The translations under genes and the position numbers were made by a program. A DNA stretch of 6,729 nt, from assembly GCA_038253125.1 (NCBI GenBank), contig JBBSHM010000119.1, positions 1 to 6,729 on the forward strand. The letters run 5' to 3'. The DNA is from JAUJNH01 sp038253125. GTDB lineage: Bacteria; Actinomycetota; Acidimicrobiia; Acidimicrobiales; JAUJNH01. Each line of letters begins with the position of its first letter. The stretch's first letter is position 1. The notes below the pieces were generated by a model. The model was not told the DNA's origin. It saw only the letters and a program-made list of their open reading frames with translations, and did not search any database. Shown here piece after piece: positions 1 to 5,307 of the stretch.

Positions 1-321
1 CTCAGGTTCGCGTGCTTCAGGCCCGCGCTCCGCTGCGTGCAGCCGGCTCAGCTCGGCCTCGAGCCGCTCGACGTCGCCCTTGCGGGCCAGGCCCATGTTG
101 GACAGCTGGCTGTCCACCTCCTTGCGCACCTGATCGGCCAGCGCCTCGGCGTTCCTGCGGCTCCGCTCAACAAGTTCGTCGATGGCGCTCCTGGCCTCCT
201 GTCGCTGGATCTCACCGGCGGCCACCAGCTCCTTCACCACCTGCTCGGCCTTGCTGCGCGTCAGCTGGGTGAACGCCATCCCGGCATCCAGGTACTTCTT
301 CAGGGCGTCGGTCTGGGCCAT
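1..321 (-). CDS. Phasin family protein (polyhydroxyalkanoate granule-associated type), 3' end outside window
   Basis: The reading frame is open from an ATG at 321 to the window edge with no stop, giving 107 N-terminal residues. The protein starts MAQTDALKKYLDAGMAF and is highly charged and almost wholly helical. It has TRSKAEQVVKELV at 21-33, an IDELVERSRRNAEAL stretch at 47-61 and a second heptad-like segment at 82-95. This pattern matches phasins of the COG3937 type, which coat polyhydroxyalkanoate granules or regulate their synthesis; some members may have other coiled-coil roles. No signal peptide or membrane segment is visible. No Shine-Dalgarno lies upstream, but TAGTGT sits 6 nt before the ATG, so the mRNA may be leaderless. 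It is divergent from gpgS with a 40-bp gap. The family call rests on recognised sequence style, not a search. Confidence 0.75.
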   Translation of the reverse strand, partial: MAQTDALKKYLDAGMAFTQLTRSKAEQVVKELVAAGEIQRQEARSAIDELVERSRRNAEALADQVRKEVDSQLSNMGLARKGDVERLEAELSRLHAAERGPEAREPE

Positions 322-327
322 CGGACA

Positions 328-333
328 ACACTA
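328..333 (-). promoter_or_regulatory. Candidate -10 box for a leaderless phasin transcript
   Basis: On the minus strand TAGTGT (TANNNT pattern) is followed by six bases and then the ATG at 321. That spacing would start transcription at or within a base of the A of the start codon, the arrangement of leaderless actinobacterial mRNAs. No convincing -35 hexamer is seen 16-18 nt upstream. There is no Shine-Dalgarno before this ATG, which fits. This is inference from spacing only. Confidence 0.4.
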
Positions 334-347
334 CCGAGCACGGTCGT

Positions 348-353
348 GGGAGG
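348..353 (+). promoter_or_regulatory. Shine-Dalgarno deciding the gpgS start
   Basis: GGGAGG lies 8 nt before the in-frame GTG at 362. The other in-frame candidates, ATG at 182 and ATG at 389, have no comparable site. The ATG at 182 would also overlap most of the divergent phasin gene. This supports GTG 362 as the start. Confidence 0.65.
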
Positions 354-361
354 GTCTGGCG

Positions 362-1204
362 GTGGGGCTGGAAACCAGCGCGGTCGCCATGGGGCTGCGC
401 CAGCAGAACCAGTCCGCGGTGGCGGTGGTGCCGGCCCGGGACGAGGAGACGACGATCGGTGGCGTGGTGGGGCCCCTGCGCCCCCTGGTTACCGCCGGGG
501 TGCTGACCGAAGTCGTCGTGGTCGACGACGGCTCCGCCGACCGCACGGCCGAGCGGGCCCAGGAGGCCGGCGCCCGGGTGGTCCCGGCGGCAGGCGTGCT
601 GGTGGGCCAGGGCGGGACGGGCAAGGGCGCAGCAATGTGGCGGGGTCTGGCCGCCACCACCGCCGAGCTGGTCGTCTTCCTCGACGCCGACCTGATCGAC
701 TTCGACCCCGACACCGTCACGCGGCTCCTGCGGCCCCTCGTCGAGGATCCCTCCGCCGGTCTGGTGAAGGGCACCTGGCGTCGCCCCCTCGGCCAGGATC
801 CCGACGGCGGGGGCCGGGTCACCGAGCTTGCGGCCCGACCGCTCCTGGCCCGCTTCTTTCCTGAGCTCGCATTCGTGCGCCAGCCTCTCGCCGGCGAGTA
901 CGCCGCCACCCGGCTGTTGCTGGAACGCCTCCCCTTCCTCGGCGGCTGGGGCGTCGACATCGGGCTGCTGCTCGACACCGCCCGCGTGGCCGGCGTCGAC
1001 GCCATCCGCCAGGTCGACCTCGGCACCCGCCGCCACCGGAACCGGCCCCTGCCCGAGCTGGCCGTGCCTGCCGCCACCGTCCTGCTCGCCGTGCTCGACC
1101 GGGCAGGCGTGACGGCGGGCGTACCGGCCGCGCTCTCGCTCGACGGCACACGGGTCTCGCTGGAAGAGCTGCCGGCCCTGGCGACACTGCTGCCCACCGC
1201 CTGA
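362..1204 (+). CDS. gpgS: Glucosyl-3-phosphoglycerate synthase (GT81 family)
   Basis: This GT-A fold glycosyltransferase moves glucose from UDP-glucose (or ADP-/GDP-glucose in some homologues) to 3-phosphoglycerate. The product is the first intermediate of glucosylglycerate and, in mycobacteria, of methylglucose lipopolysaccharides. From the GTG at 362 it is 280 aa. Visible motifs are PARDEE (24-29), DDGSADRT (55-62, nucleotide binding), GTGKGAAMW (85-93), the metal-binding DAD (108-110), GRVTELAARPLL (151-162), GWGVDIGLL (195-203) and RHRNRPL (224-230), whose His225 matches the C-terminal metal-ligand His of mycobacterial GpgS. The last blocks are nearly diagnostic for GpgS among GT-A enzymes. 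It is shorter than the 324-residue M. tuberculosis protein, mainly because it lacks an N-terminal extension of a few tens of residues. It is cytosolic, with no membrane segment. It is followed by a strong hairpin and appears monocistronic. GTG 362 is preferred on its Shine-Dalgarno; ATG 389 would lose nine residues and no motif. Confidence 0.92.
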   Translation: MGLETSAVAMGLRQQNQSAVAVVPARDEETTIGGVVGPLRPLVTAGVLTEVVVVDDGSADRTAERAQEAGARVVPAAGVLVGQGGTGKGAAMWRGLAATTAELVVFLDADLIDFDPDTVTRLLRPLVEDPSAGLVKGTWRRPLGQDPDGGGRVTELAARPLLARFFPELAFVRQPLAGEYAATRLLLERLPFLGGWGVDIGLLLDTARVAGVDAIRQVDLGTRRHRNRPLPELAVPAATVLLAVLDRAGVTAGVPAALSLDGTRVSLEELPALATLLPTA

Positions 1205-1254
1205 ACGGACCTCCGCTCACCAGACAGCCCGTCCAAGACGTCAACGACAGCACC

Positions 1255-1284
1255 GGCTAGCCCCCGCCTCATGGGGGGCTAGCC
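1255..1284 (+). terminator. GC-rich hairpin after gpgS
   Basis: GGCTAGCCCCC (1255-1265) and GGGGGCTAGCC (1274-1284) form a perfect 11-bp stem with an 8-nt loop, 51 nt after the gpgS stop. No T-run follows, so it is not a canonical intrinsic terminator. Strong hairpins without a U-tract are common behind genes of high-GC actinobacteria. It separates gpgS from the cupredoxin gene. Confidence 0.6.
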
Positions 1285-1334
1285 CACCGGAAGCGACGCC
1301 TGGCAGCACCCTGGTCTCCGCCGACCGCCCCCCG

Positions 1335-1340
1335 TACCGT
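1335..1340 (+). promoter_or_regulatory. Possible -10 box for the cupredoxin gene
   Basis: TACCGT fits the TANNNT pattern. It lies in the gap between the gpgS hairpin and the cupredoxin gene, about 80 nt before the ATG. TGGTCT at 1312-1317, 17 nt upstream, matches a -35 hexamer at only three of six positions. This is a weak call. Nothing else in 1285-1409 stands out except a CA-rich stretch at about 1383-1403. Confidence 0.2.
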
Positions 1341-1420
1341 GCCAACCAGTGGACGCGGTGCCGGCAGGAGCTCGGCAATCGTCCACACACACGATGCACA
1401 CCACTCAACGGAGGAATACC

Positions 1421-1945
1421 ATGACCAGATTCGCAAGCTTGCCGGGGTCCAAGCTCACCCGGTTCGGCTGTTGCGCGGCGGTGGCGGCCTCGGCGCTGGC
1501 CATGTCCAGCGCACCCGCCTCGGCCGCCCCGGCGGCCGCACAGCCCCTGGCCGTCGTGGCCAAGGACTACCGGTACCTGGGCGTCCCCCTGCTGCTGCCG
1601 GCGGGCCAGTACAACCTGCAGTTCTCCAACCATGGCCACGAGGAGCACGAGTTTGTCGCCCTGAACCTGGGACCGACCTGCAGCCAGAGCATAAACAACG
1701 CCAAGCGCGCCAAGCGTCTGCTGTCAAGCGTCCAGAGCGAAGAGGAATTTGTTGCCGACTGCCCGGGCGCGACCTTTGCCGGAGCGGCCGACGCCCAGCC
1801 GGGAGCTCGGGACCGGGAGCCCCTCAACCTGGAGCCGGGGCGCACGCTCTACTTCTGCGCCGTCCCCGATGCGAATGGCACGCCTCACTTCGACCTCGGG
1901 ATGATCGGCTTGATCAAGGTGTTCGGCCCGCGCTCGGCTCCGTGA
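1421..1945 (+). CDS. Secreted cupredoxin-like (plastocyanin-fold) protein
   Basis: The protein is 174 aa and starts at ATG 1421, with a good GGAGGA (1410-1415) five nt upstream. An N-terminal signal peptide has a basic start, a hydrophobic alanine-rich core (about 17-28) and an ASA/AP cleavage site near 35-37. The mature part resembles a type I copper protein. It has FSNHGHEEHEFVALNLG at 68-84 with His76 as the likely first ligand, and RTLYFCAVPDANGTPHF at 141-157 followed by Met161. The set of ligands would therefore be His76, Cys146, His156 and Met161. The Cys-to-His spacing of nine residues is longer than in plastocyanin or azurin but resembles a group of actinobacterial proteins with a C-x-x-P-D...TPH..GM signature. 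Cys87 and Cys114 could form a disulfide outside the cytoplasm. Codons between them (ATA, TCA, GAA, TTT, GTT) are less GC-biased than elsewhere. Its role, electron transfer or copper binding, is not settled. The MBL gene follows after 40 nt and may be co-transcribed. Confidence 0.72.
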   Translation: MTRFASLPGSKLTRFGCCAAVAASALAMSSAPASAAPAAAQPLAVVAKDYRYLGVPLLLPAGQYNLQFSNHGHEEHEFVALNLGPTCSQSINNAKRAKRLLSSVQSEEEFVADCPGATFAGAADAQPGARDREPLNLEPGRTLYFCAVPDANGTPHFDLGMIGLIKVFGPRSAP

Positions 1946-1972
1946 CGCCCGAGTTCTCGGATGGCCCTGATC

Positions 1973-1979
1973 GGTGGGG
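1973..1979 (+). promoter_or_regulatory. Ribosome binding site deciding the MBL-hydrolase start
   Basis: The G-rich GGTGGGG ends 6 nt before the GTG at 1986. The upstream in-frame GTG at 1974 lies inside this element and has no site of its own. The protein also begins in the usual family manner (a short beta strand, then GVRGSTP) from 1986. Confidence 0.5.
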
Positions 1980-1985
1980 CCATCC

Positions 1986-2816
1986 GTGAACGTCCTGTTC
2001 TGTGGCGTGCGCGGGTCGACGCCAGCGCCGGGGCACGAGTTCGCCCGGTACGGCGGCAACACCTCCTGCGTCGCCCTGGCCCATGACGGGGAGCCGCCGA
2101 GGCTGGTGCTGGATGCCGGCACCGGTCTGAAGCGGCTCTCCGCTGAGTTGGGAGGTGAGCCGTTCCGGGGGACCGTCCTGCTGGGCCACCTGCACTGGGA
2201 CCACACGCACGGGCTGCCGTTCTTTCCTGCGGGCGAGCAGGCGGAGAGCGATGTGACCGTCGTCATGCCCGCCCAGGGCGACCCGGAGGCCGTGCTCGAG
2301 CGATTCATGTCGCCCCCGCTCTTCCCCATCACCCCTCGTCAGCTCCGAGGCCGGTGGCACTTCGCCGGCCTGGAGACTGGCGCGCACCAGCTGGAAGGCT
2401 TCGACGTCACGGCTGAGGAGATCCCTCACAAGGGTGGCCGGACCTTCGGCTATCGGGTGTCGGACGGCGACGCCTCGCTGGCCTACCTGTCTGACCACAG
2501 CCCGGTGGCCATGGGCGACGGTCCCGAAGGCCTGGGGGCCTATCACCCGGCCGCCCTCGCTCTGGCCCAGGGGGTGGACGTCCTGATCCATGACGCCCAG
2601 CACACCGCAGCCGAGTTCGAGGCCCGGCGCAGCTTCGGCCACTCAGCCGTCGAATACGCCGTCGGGCTGGCCGAGAGGGCTGACGTTCGGCGCCTGGTGC
2701 TCTTCCATCATGACCCTGGCCGGACCGACGACCAGCTCGACGTCCTGGTGGCCGGCTGCCAGGGCCGTGGGTTCGAGGTCGTAGCCGCCGCCGAGGGCCT
2801 CACGCTGCACCTCTGA
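1986..2816 (+). CDS. MBL-fold metallo-hydrolase (RNase Z / PhnP / class II phosphodiesterase type)
   Basis: This is a 276-aa metallo-beta-lactamase-fold hydrolase with a complete two-metal site. It has HLHWDH at 68-73 (His68, His70, Asp72, His73), His148 in IPHKGG, Asp170 in AYLSDH as the likely bridging acid, Asp203 and His219 in LIHDAQHT and FGHS, and His241/242 in LFHHDP. The N-terminal GVRGSTPAPG and RYGGNTSC blocks place it with the RNase Z, PhnP and class II cyclic-nucleotide phosphodiesterase branch, which cleaves phosphodiesters, and not with beta-lactamases or glyoxalases. The substrate cannot be read from sequence. The neighbouring cNMP-binding protein and cyclase make a cyclic nucleotide a plausible substrate (inference). 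There is no signal peptide, so it is cytosolic. The gene is 40 nt downstream of the cupredoxin gene and converges on the CNB gene. A GTG at 1974 would add four residues. Confidence 0.85.
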   Translation: MNVLFCGVRGSTPAPGHEFARYGGNTSCVALAHDGEPPRLVLDAGTGLKRLSAELGGEPFRGTVLLGHLHWDHTHGLPFFPAGEQAESDVTVVMPAQGDPEAVLERFMSPPLFPITPRQLRGRWHFAGLETGAHQLEGFDVTAEEIPHKGGRTFGYRVSDGDASLAYLSDHSPVAMGDGPEGLGAYHPAALALAQGVDVLIHDAQHTAAEFEARRSFGHSAVEYAVGLAERADVRRLVLFHHDPGRTDDQLDVLVAGCQGRGFEVVAAAEGLTLHL

Positions 2817-2849
2817 GCTTGACCAGCCGGATCAGCCCAGACAGCGCAA

Positions 2850-2887
2850 GAGCAAGGGCCTACTCCTCCCGCCGGTGGCCCTTGCTC
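2850..2887. terminator. Hairpin between convergent MBL and CNB genes
   Basis: GAGCAAGGGCC (2850-2860) and GGCCCTTGCTC (2877-2887) form a perfect 11-bp stem with a 16-nt loop. It lies 33 nt past the MBL stop. On the other strand it covers the last codons and stop of the CNB gene. No T-run is seen on either side. It could serve as a terminator or transcript 3' end for the MBL gene, and possibly for both genes. Confidence 0.45.
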
Positions 2888-3849
2888 ACCTCGGCCAACG
2901 AGTCGGCATCGACGTCATCGGCGGCGGCGATGGCCGCTTTGACCGGCGTGACCGCCCTCAGGGTCGCAGTCCTCCTGCCGCCCTCCAGCAGAGCCCGCTC
3001 CCCCAGGATGGCGCCCGGGCCGACCTCGGCGACCTTCTCGCCGTCGACCTCGACGGCCAGGACGCCGTCGAGGAGCAGCAGCAGGCTGTCGCCGGGATCG
3101 CCCTGGGACACCAGAACCTTCCCGGCCGCCAGCTTCTTGACGCGGGGCTTGGCGCCAGCCTTCATGATCTGGGACGAGAGCTCCCGCTCGAGGGCCGTCT
3201 CGGCCACGGTGACCAGTGCCGGGGATTCCTCGTCGCCCCACGGCGTGTGGCTGCCGAACGCCGTGCGATACCACTCCTTGAAGTCGATCATCCCGGTCTT
3301 GGCGGCCAGCACCCCGGTGTGGTCGTAGATCCAGTGCCGGGGGAAGGGGCTGGCGCCCACCACCTCCCAGTCCGACGAGCCGTCGGCCCGAATGGTGAGG
3401 GCCAGGGTGGACCAGGCCAACGGGGCCACCACCTGGACGAAGGGTGGGCGGCGCACCCGTCGGGGGGCGGGGACGCCGGTGCGCCCCCCGGCGGTCTGGA
3501 CGAAGCGCACGGCGGTCTGGGAGACCTCGGGTTCGGGGTGCAGGTCGGGGAAGGCCACGGCCGGGAAGGTCATCGCCTTGGGGCCCATCTGGATGGTGGT
3601 CGAGCCGATGTGCCCCTGCCCGGCGTGGCCGAAGGCCACCACCCGGCCGTCCTCCACCTCGATCCAGGCCCGCAGCTCGTTGGCGAAGCGGAAGGCGTCG
3701 GCTTGGCGCAGCGCCTCGACGTCGAGGACGACGTCGGGCAGCGGCGCGTCATAGTGGCTCATTCCCAGCTCGAACGGCAGCTTGGTCATCCCTCTGATGG
3801 CTTCAGAGGGGATCCACGAGATCGACAGGACCGAAGACTCCAGGCGCAT
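2860..3849 (-). CDS. Cyclic nucleotide-binding (CNB) domain protein with uncharacterised N-terminal domain
   Basis: The protein is 329 aa. The C-terminal part (about 235-323) is a CRP/PKA-type cyclic-nucleotide-binding domain with a GKVLVSQGDPGDSLLLLLDG beta-roll start at 243-262. Its phosphate-binding cassette at 283-297 reads GERALLEGGRRTATL and retains the ribose-binding Glu284 and phosphate-binding Arg293. No helix-turn-helix follows and only a short tail remains, so it is not a CRP-like transcription factor. Residues 1-225 have conserved-looking blocks such as QTAGGRTGVPAPRRV (118-132), ASPFPRHWIYDHTG (166-179), IDFKEWYRTAFG (188-199) and HTPWGDEESPALVT (201-214). They look like an actinobacterial family without a known activity; I do not recognise an enzyme. 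No signal peptide or membrane segment is seen. ATG 3849 has no Shine-Dalgarno but a TANNNT box 6 nt upstream, so the mRNA may be leaderless. It is divergent from the cyclase gene and convergent with the MBL gene. A cyclic-nucleotide effector role is inferred. Confidence 0.82.
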   Translation of the reverse strand: MRLESSVLSISWIPSEAIRGMTKLPFELGMSHYDAPLPDVVLDVEALRQADAFRFANELRAWIEVEDGRVVAFGHAGQGHIGSTTIQMGPKAMTFPAVAFPDLHPEPEVSQTAVRFVQTAGGRTGVPAPRRVRRPPFVQVVAPLAWSTLALTIRADGSSDWEVVGASPFPRHWIYDHTGVLAAKTGMIDFKEWYRTAFGSHTPWGDEESPALVTVAETALERELSSQIMKAGAKPRVKKLAAGKVLVSQGDPGDSLLLLLDGVLAVEVDGEKVAEVGPGAILGERALLEGGRRTATLRAVTPVKAAIAAADDVDADSLAEVSKGHRREE

Positions 3850-3855
3850 GGTCCG

Positions 3856-3861
3856 ACGATA
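3856..3861 (-). promoter_or_regulatory. Candidate -10 box for a leaderless CNB-protein transcript
   Basis: On the minus strand TATCGT (TANNNT) is followed by six bases and then the ATG at 3849, the same geometry as at the phasin gene. No good -35 is visible. It lies in the 123-bp divergent region shared with the cyclase gene. Confidence 0.4.
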
Positions 3862-3910
3862 CGGACGCCTGGGCGTGGCTCCCAGCGTGGTACCCGGCCT
3901 CGCCGGCGGG

Positions 3911-3944
3911 GGGCACCCGCACCTGCGGTCGGGTGCGGGCGCCC
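3911..3944 (+). promoter_or_regulatory. Strong GC hairpin in the cyclase upstream region
   Basis: GGGCACCCGCACC (3911-3923) pairs with GGTGCGGGCGCCC (3932-3944) at 12 of 13 positions, with one A-C mismatch and an 8-nt loop. It lies in the divergent intergenic region, 19 nt before the cyclase Shine-Dalgarno (GAGGGA, 3964-3969). It is followed by TTG and not by a U-run. It could be a leader structure, an attenuator or an operator-like inverted repeat. The sequence does not say which. Confidence 0.4.
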
Positions 3945-3972
3945 TTGTAGCGTCGCTCCGACCGAGGGATGA

Positions 3973-5307
3973 ATGGTGACCATGACCGATGGGCGGATTA
4001 CCGTCTTCCTCGCAGACGACAACCTGCTGGTGCGTTCAGGGGTTCGTGCCCTGCTGAACCTGGAGCCCGACCTGCATGTGGTGGGCGTGGCCGAGGACTA
4101 CGACAGCCTGGTCGCCGGGGCGGTGGCCGCCGCCCCCCAGGTGCTCGTCACCGACATCCGCATGCCCCCGTCGTTTCAGCGAGAGGGGATTGACGCCGCC
4201 AAAGAGGTGCGGAGACGCCATCCCGGCACCGGCGTCGTGGTGCTGTCTCAGTATGACGATCCGGAGTATGCCATCGCCCTGCTGGCCGAGGGCTCGGCCG
4301 GCTACGCCTACCTGTTGAAGGACCGGCTGGCCGAGGGCGACCAGCTGGCCCGGGCCGTGCGGGAGGTGGCCACGGGCGGCTCGCTCCTTGATCCCACGAT
4401 CGTGGCCGCCCTCGTCAACCCGGTGGCCAAGGGCAGCGAGATGAGCGGCGCCGAGGACGAGCTGCTGCGCCTGGTGGCCGAGGGCCGGCCCATCAAGGCC
4501 ATCGCCGCCGCCCAGGCCACCACGGCCGAGGCAGTGGCCGATGCCGTCGAGCGCCTGTTCCTCAAGCTGGCCCAGCAGGCCAGCTCGGGGGCGTCGGGCT
4601 CGCTGCGTCGCCTGCGCCTGCTTCACCAGGCCATCGTCGAGCGCGAGGAGCAGGGCGAGACCCTCAGCCGGCTCCTGCCGGGCGGTGTGGCCGAGAAGCT
4701 GCGGCGGGAGGGCCGGCGCATCGGCCAGACCGAGACCCTGGAGGTGACCGTGCTGATGTCCGACATCCGCGGCTACTCGACCATCGCCGAGCACGCTGAC
4801 CTGAGCGTCCTGGCCGGCCAGCTGAACGAGCACCGGGCCGAGATGAACCGGGCCATCCTCGATGTGGGCGGCACGGTCATGCAGTTCGTCGGTGACGCCG
4901 TGATGGCCGTCTTCGGCGCCCCCCTCCCCCAGGCCGATCACGCCGCCCTGGCGGTGGCTGCGGCAGAGGCCATGCACCGGGGCCAGGCCAGGGTCAACAA
5001 GGGCTGGGCTGCGACCGGCCTGCCCGCCTTTCAGCTCGGGATCGGGCTGTCGAGCGGGCCGGTGGCCGCCGCCATGCTCGGCTCAGACGAACGCCTCGAG
5101 TACACCCTCGTTGGCGACACCGTGAACCTCAGTCAGCGGCTGCAGCAGTGGGCTGAGCCCGGCCAGACCGTGCTCAGCGAGGCGACCAGCGCCGCGCTCG
5201 CCGGCCGGGTCGAAGTTGAAGCGCTGGAGCCCGCCATGGTCAAGGGGCGAGACACCCTGGTCCGGGCCTTCCGGCTCGTGGCCACCCAACCTCAGGAGAT
5301 CACATGA
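3973..5307 (+). CDS. Response regulator receiver - vestigial LuxR HTH - class III adenylate/guanylate cyclase fusion
   Basis: This 444-aa protein makes a cyclic nucleotide from a nucleoside triphosphate, probably under phosphorylation control. Residues 9-135 form a NarL-type receiver with the acid pair Asp15/Asp16, phospho-acceptor Asp61 in VTDIRMP, Ser92 and Lys116, all intact. Residues 157-200 align in style with a LuxR-type helix-turn-helix (ELLRLVAEGRPIKAIAAA) but lack the usual recognition-helix pattern. A charged helix (about 210-248) with LSRLLPGGVAEKLRR leads into a class III cyclase domain (about 255-437). That domain has metal-binding Asp264 (MSDIRGYS) and Asp308 (QFVGDAVMAVFG), and transition-state residues Asn385 and Arg389 (GDTVNLSQRL). 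The purine-selecting positions read Gln304 and Thr378 instead of Lys/Asp, so substrate is uncertain. The start is ATG 3973 or GTG 3976; GAGGGA at 3964-3969 is better spaced for the latter. No transmembrane segment is present. The stop overlaps the next gene's start (ATGA), so the cyclase and ABC ATPase are likely one operon. The cognate kinase is not in the window. Confidence 0.9.
   Translation: MVTMTDGRITVFLADDNLLVRSGVRALLNLEPDLHVVGVAEDYDSLVAGAVAAAPQVLVTDIRMPPSFQREGIDAAKEVRRRHPGTGVVVLSQYDDPEYAIALLAEGSAGYAYLLKDRLAEGDQLARAVREVATGGSLLDPTIVAALVNPVAKGSEMSGAEDELLRLVAEGRPIKAIAAAQATTAEAVADAVERLFLKLAQQASSGASGSLRRLRLLHQAIVEREEQGETLSRLLPGGVAEKLRREGRRIGQTETLEVTVLMSDIRGYSTIAEHADLSVLAGQLNEHRAEMNRAILDVGGTVMQFVGDAVMAVFGAPLPQADHAALAVAAAEAMHRGQARVNKGWAATGLPAFQLGIGLSSGPVAAAMLGSDERLEYTLVGDTVNLSQRLQQWAEPGQTVLSEATSAALAGRVEVEALEPAMVKGRDTLVRAFRLVATQPQEIT
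5294..5298 (+). promoter_or_regulatory. Shine-Dalgarno of the ABC ATPase gene inside the cyclase 3' end
   Basis: AGGAG lies 5 nt before ATG 5304, within the last cyclase codons. The ATPase start overlaps the cyclase stop as ATGA, so terminating ribosomes can reinitiate. This fixes the ATPase start. Confidence 0.7.

Noticed and set aside
157..321. Possible second small gene inside the phasin region on the plus strand
   Set aside because: The minus-strand phasin frame has coherent helical heptads, while the plus-strand frames give Pro/Arg/Ala-rich noise.
182..361. ATG 182 as the gpgS start, giving a 340-aa protein
   Set aside because: It would overlap the divergent phasin gene by about 140 bp, adds residues unlike the family, and has no Shine-Dalgarno. 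GTG 362 has a well-placed GGGAGG.
37..864. Plus-strand open frame across the phasin and gpgS genes
   Set aside because: It crosses the divergent phasin gene and out-of-frame gpgS, with a glycine/arginine-rich product lacking any domain.
212..1036. Long minus-strand open frame opposite gpgS
   Set aside because: The plus strand encodes GpgS with all family motifs. The minus-strand product is a low-complexity Gly/Ala/Arg/His mix with no motif, typical of antisense frames in GC-rich DNA.
1381..1403. CA-rich stretch as a microsatellite or CRISPR-like repeat
   Set aside because: It has only a few irregular CA units and no repeated unit with spacers.
1349..1420. ATG-like extension of the cupredoxin gene to 1349
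   Set aside because: It would put 24 polar residues before a clean signal peptide. ATG 1421 has an excellent GGAGGA site.
2875..3972. 365-codon plus-strand frame opposite the CNB gene
   Set aside because: The minus strand carries a recognisable CNB domain. The antisense product is rich in Gly, Gln and His without a fold signature.
4036..4977. 313-codon minus-strand frame opposite the cyclase
   Set aside because: It is a shadow of the receiver and cyclase coding sequence, whose catalytic residues are intact on the plus strand.
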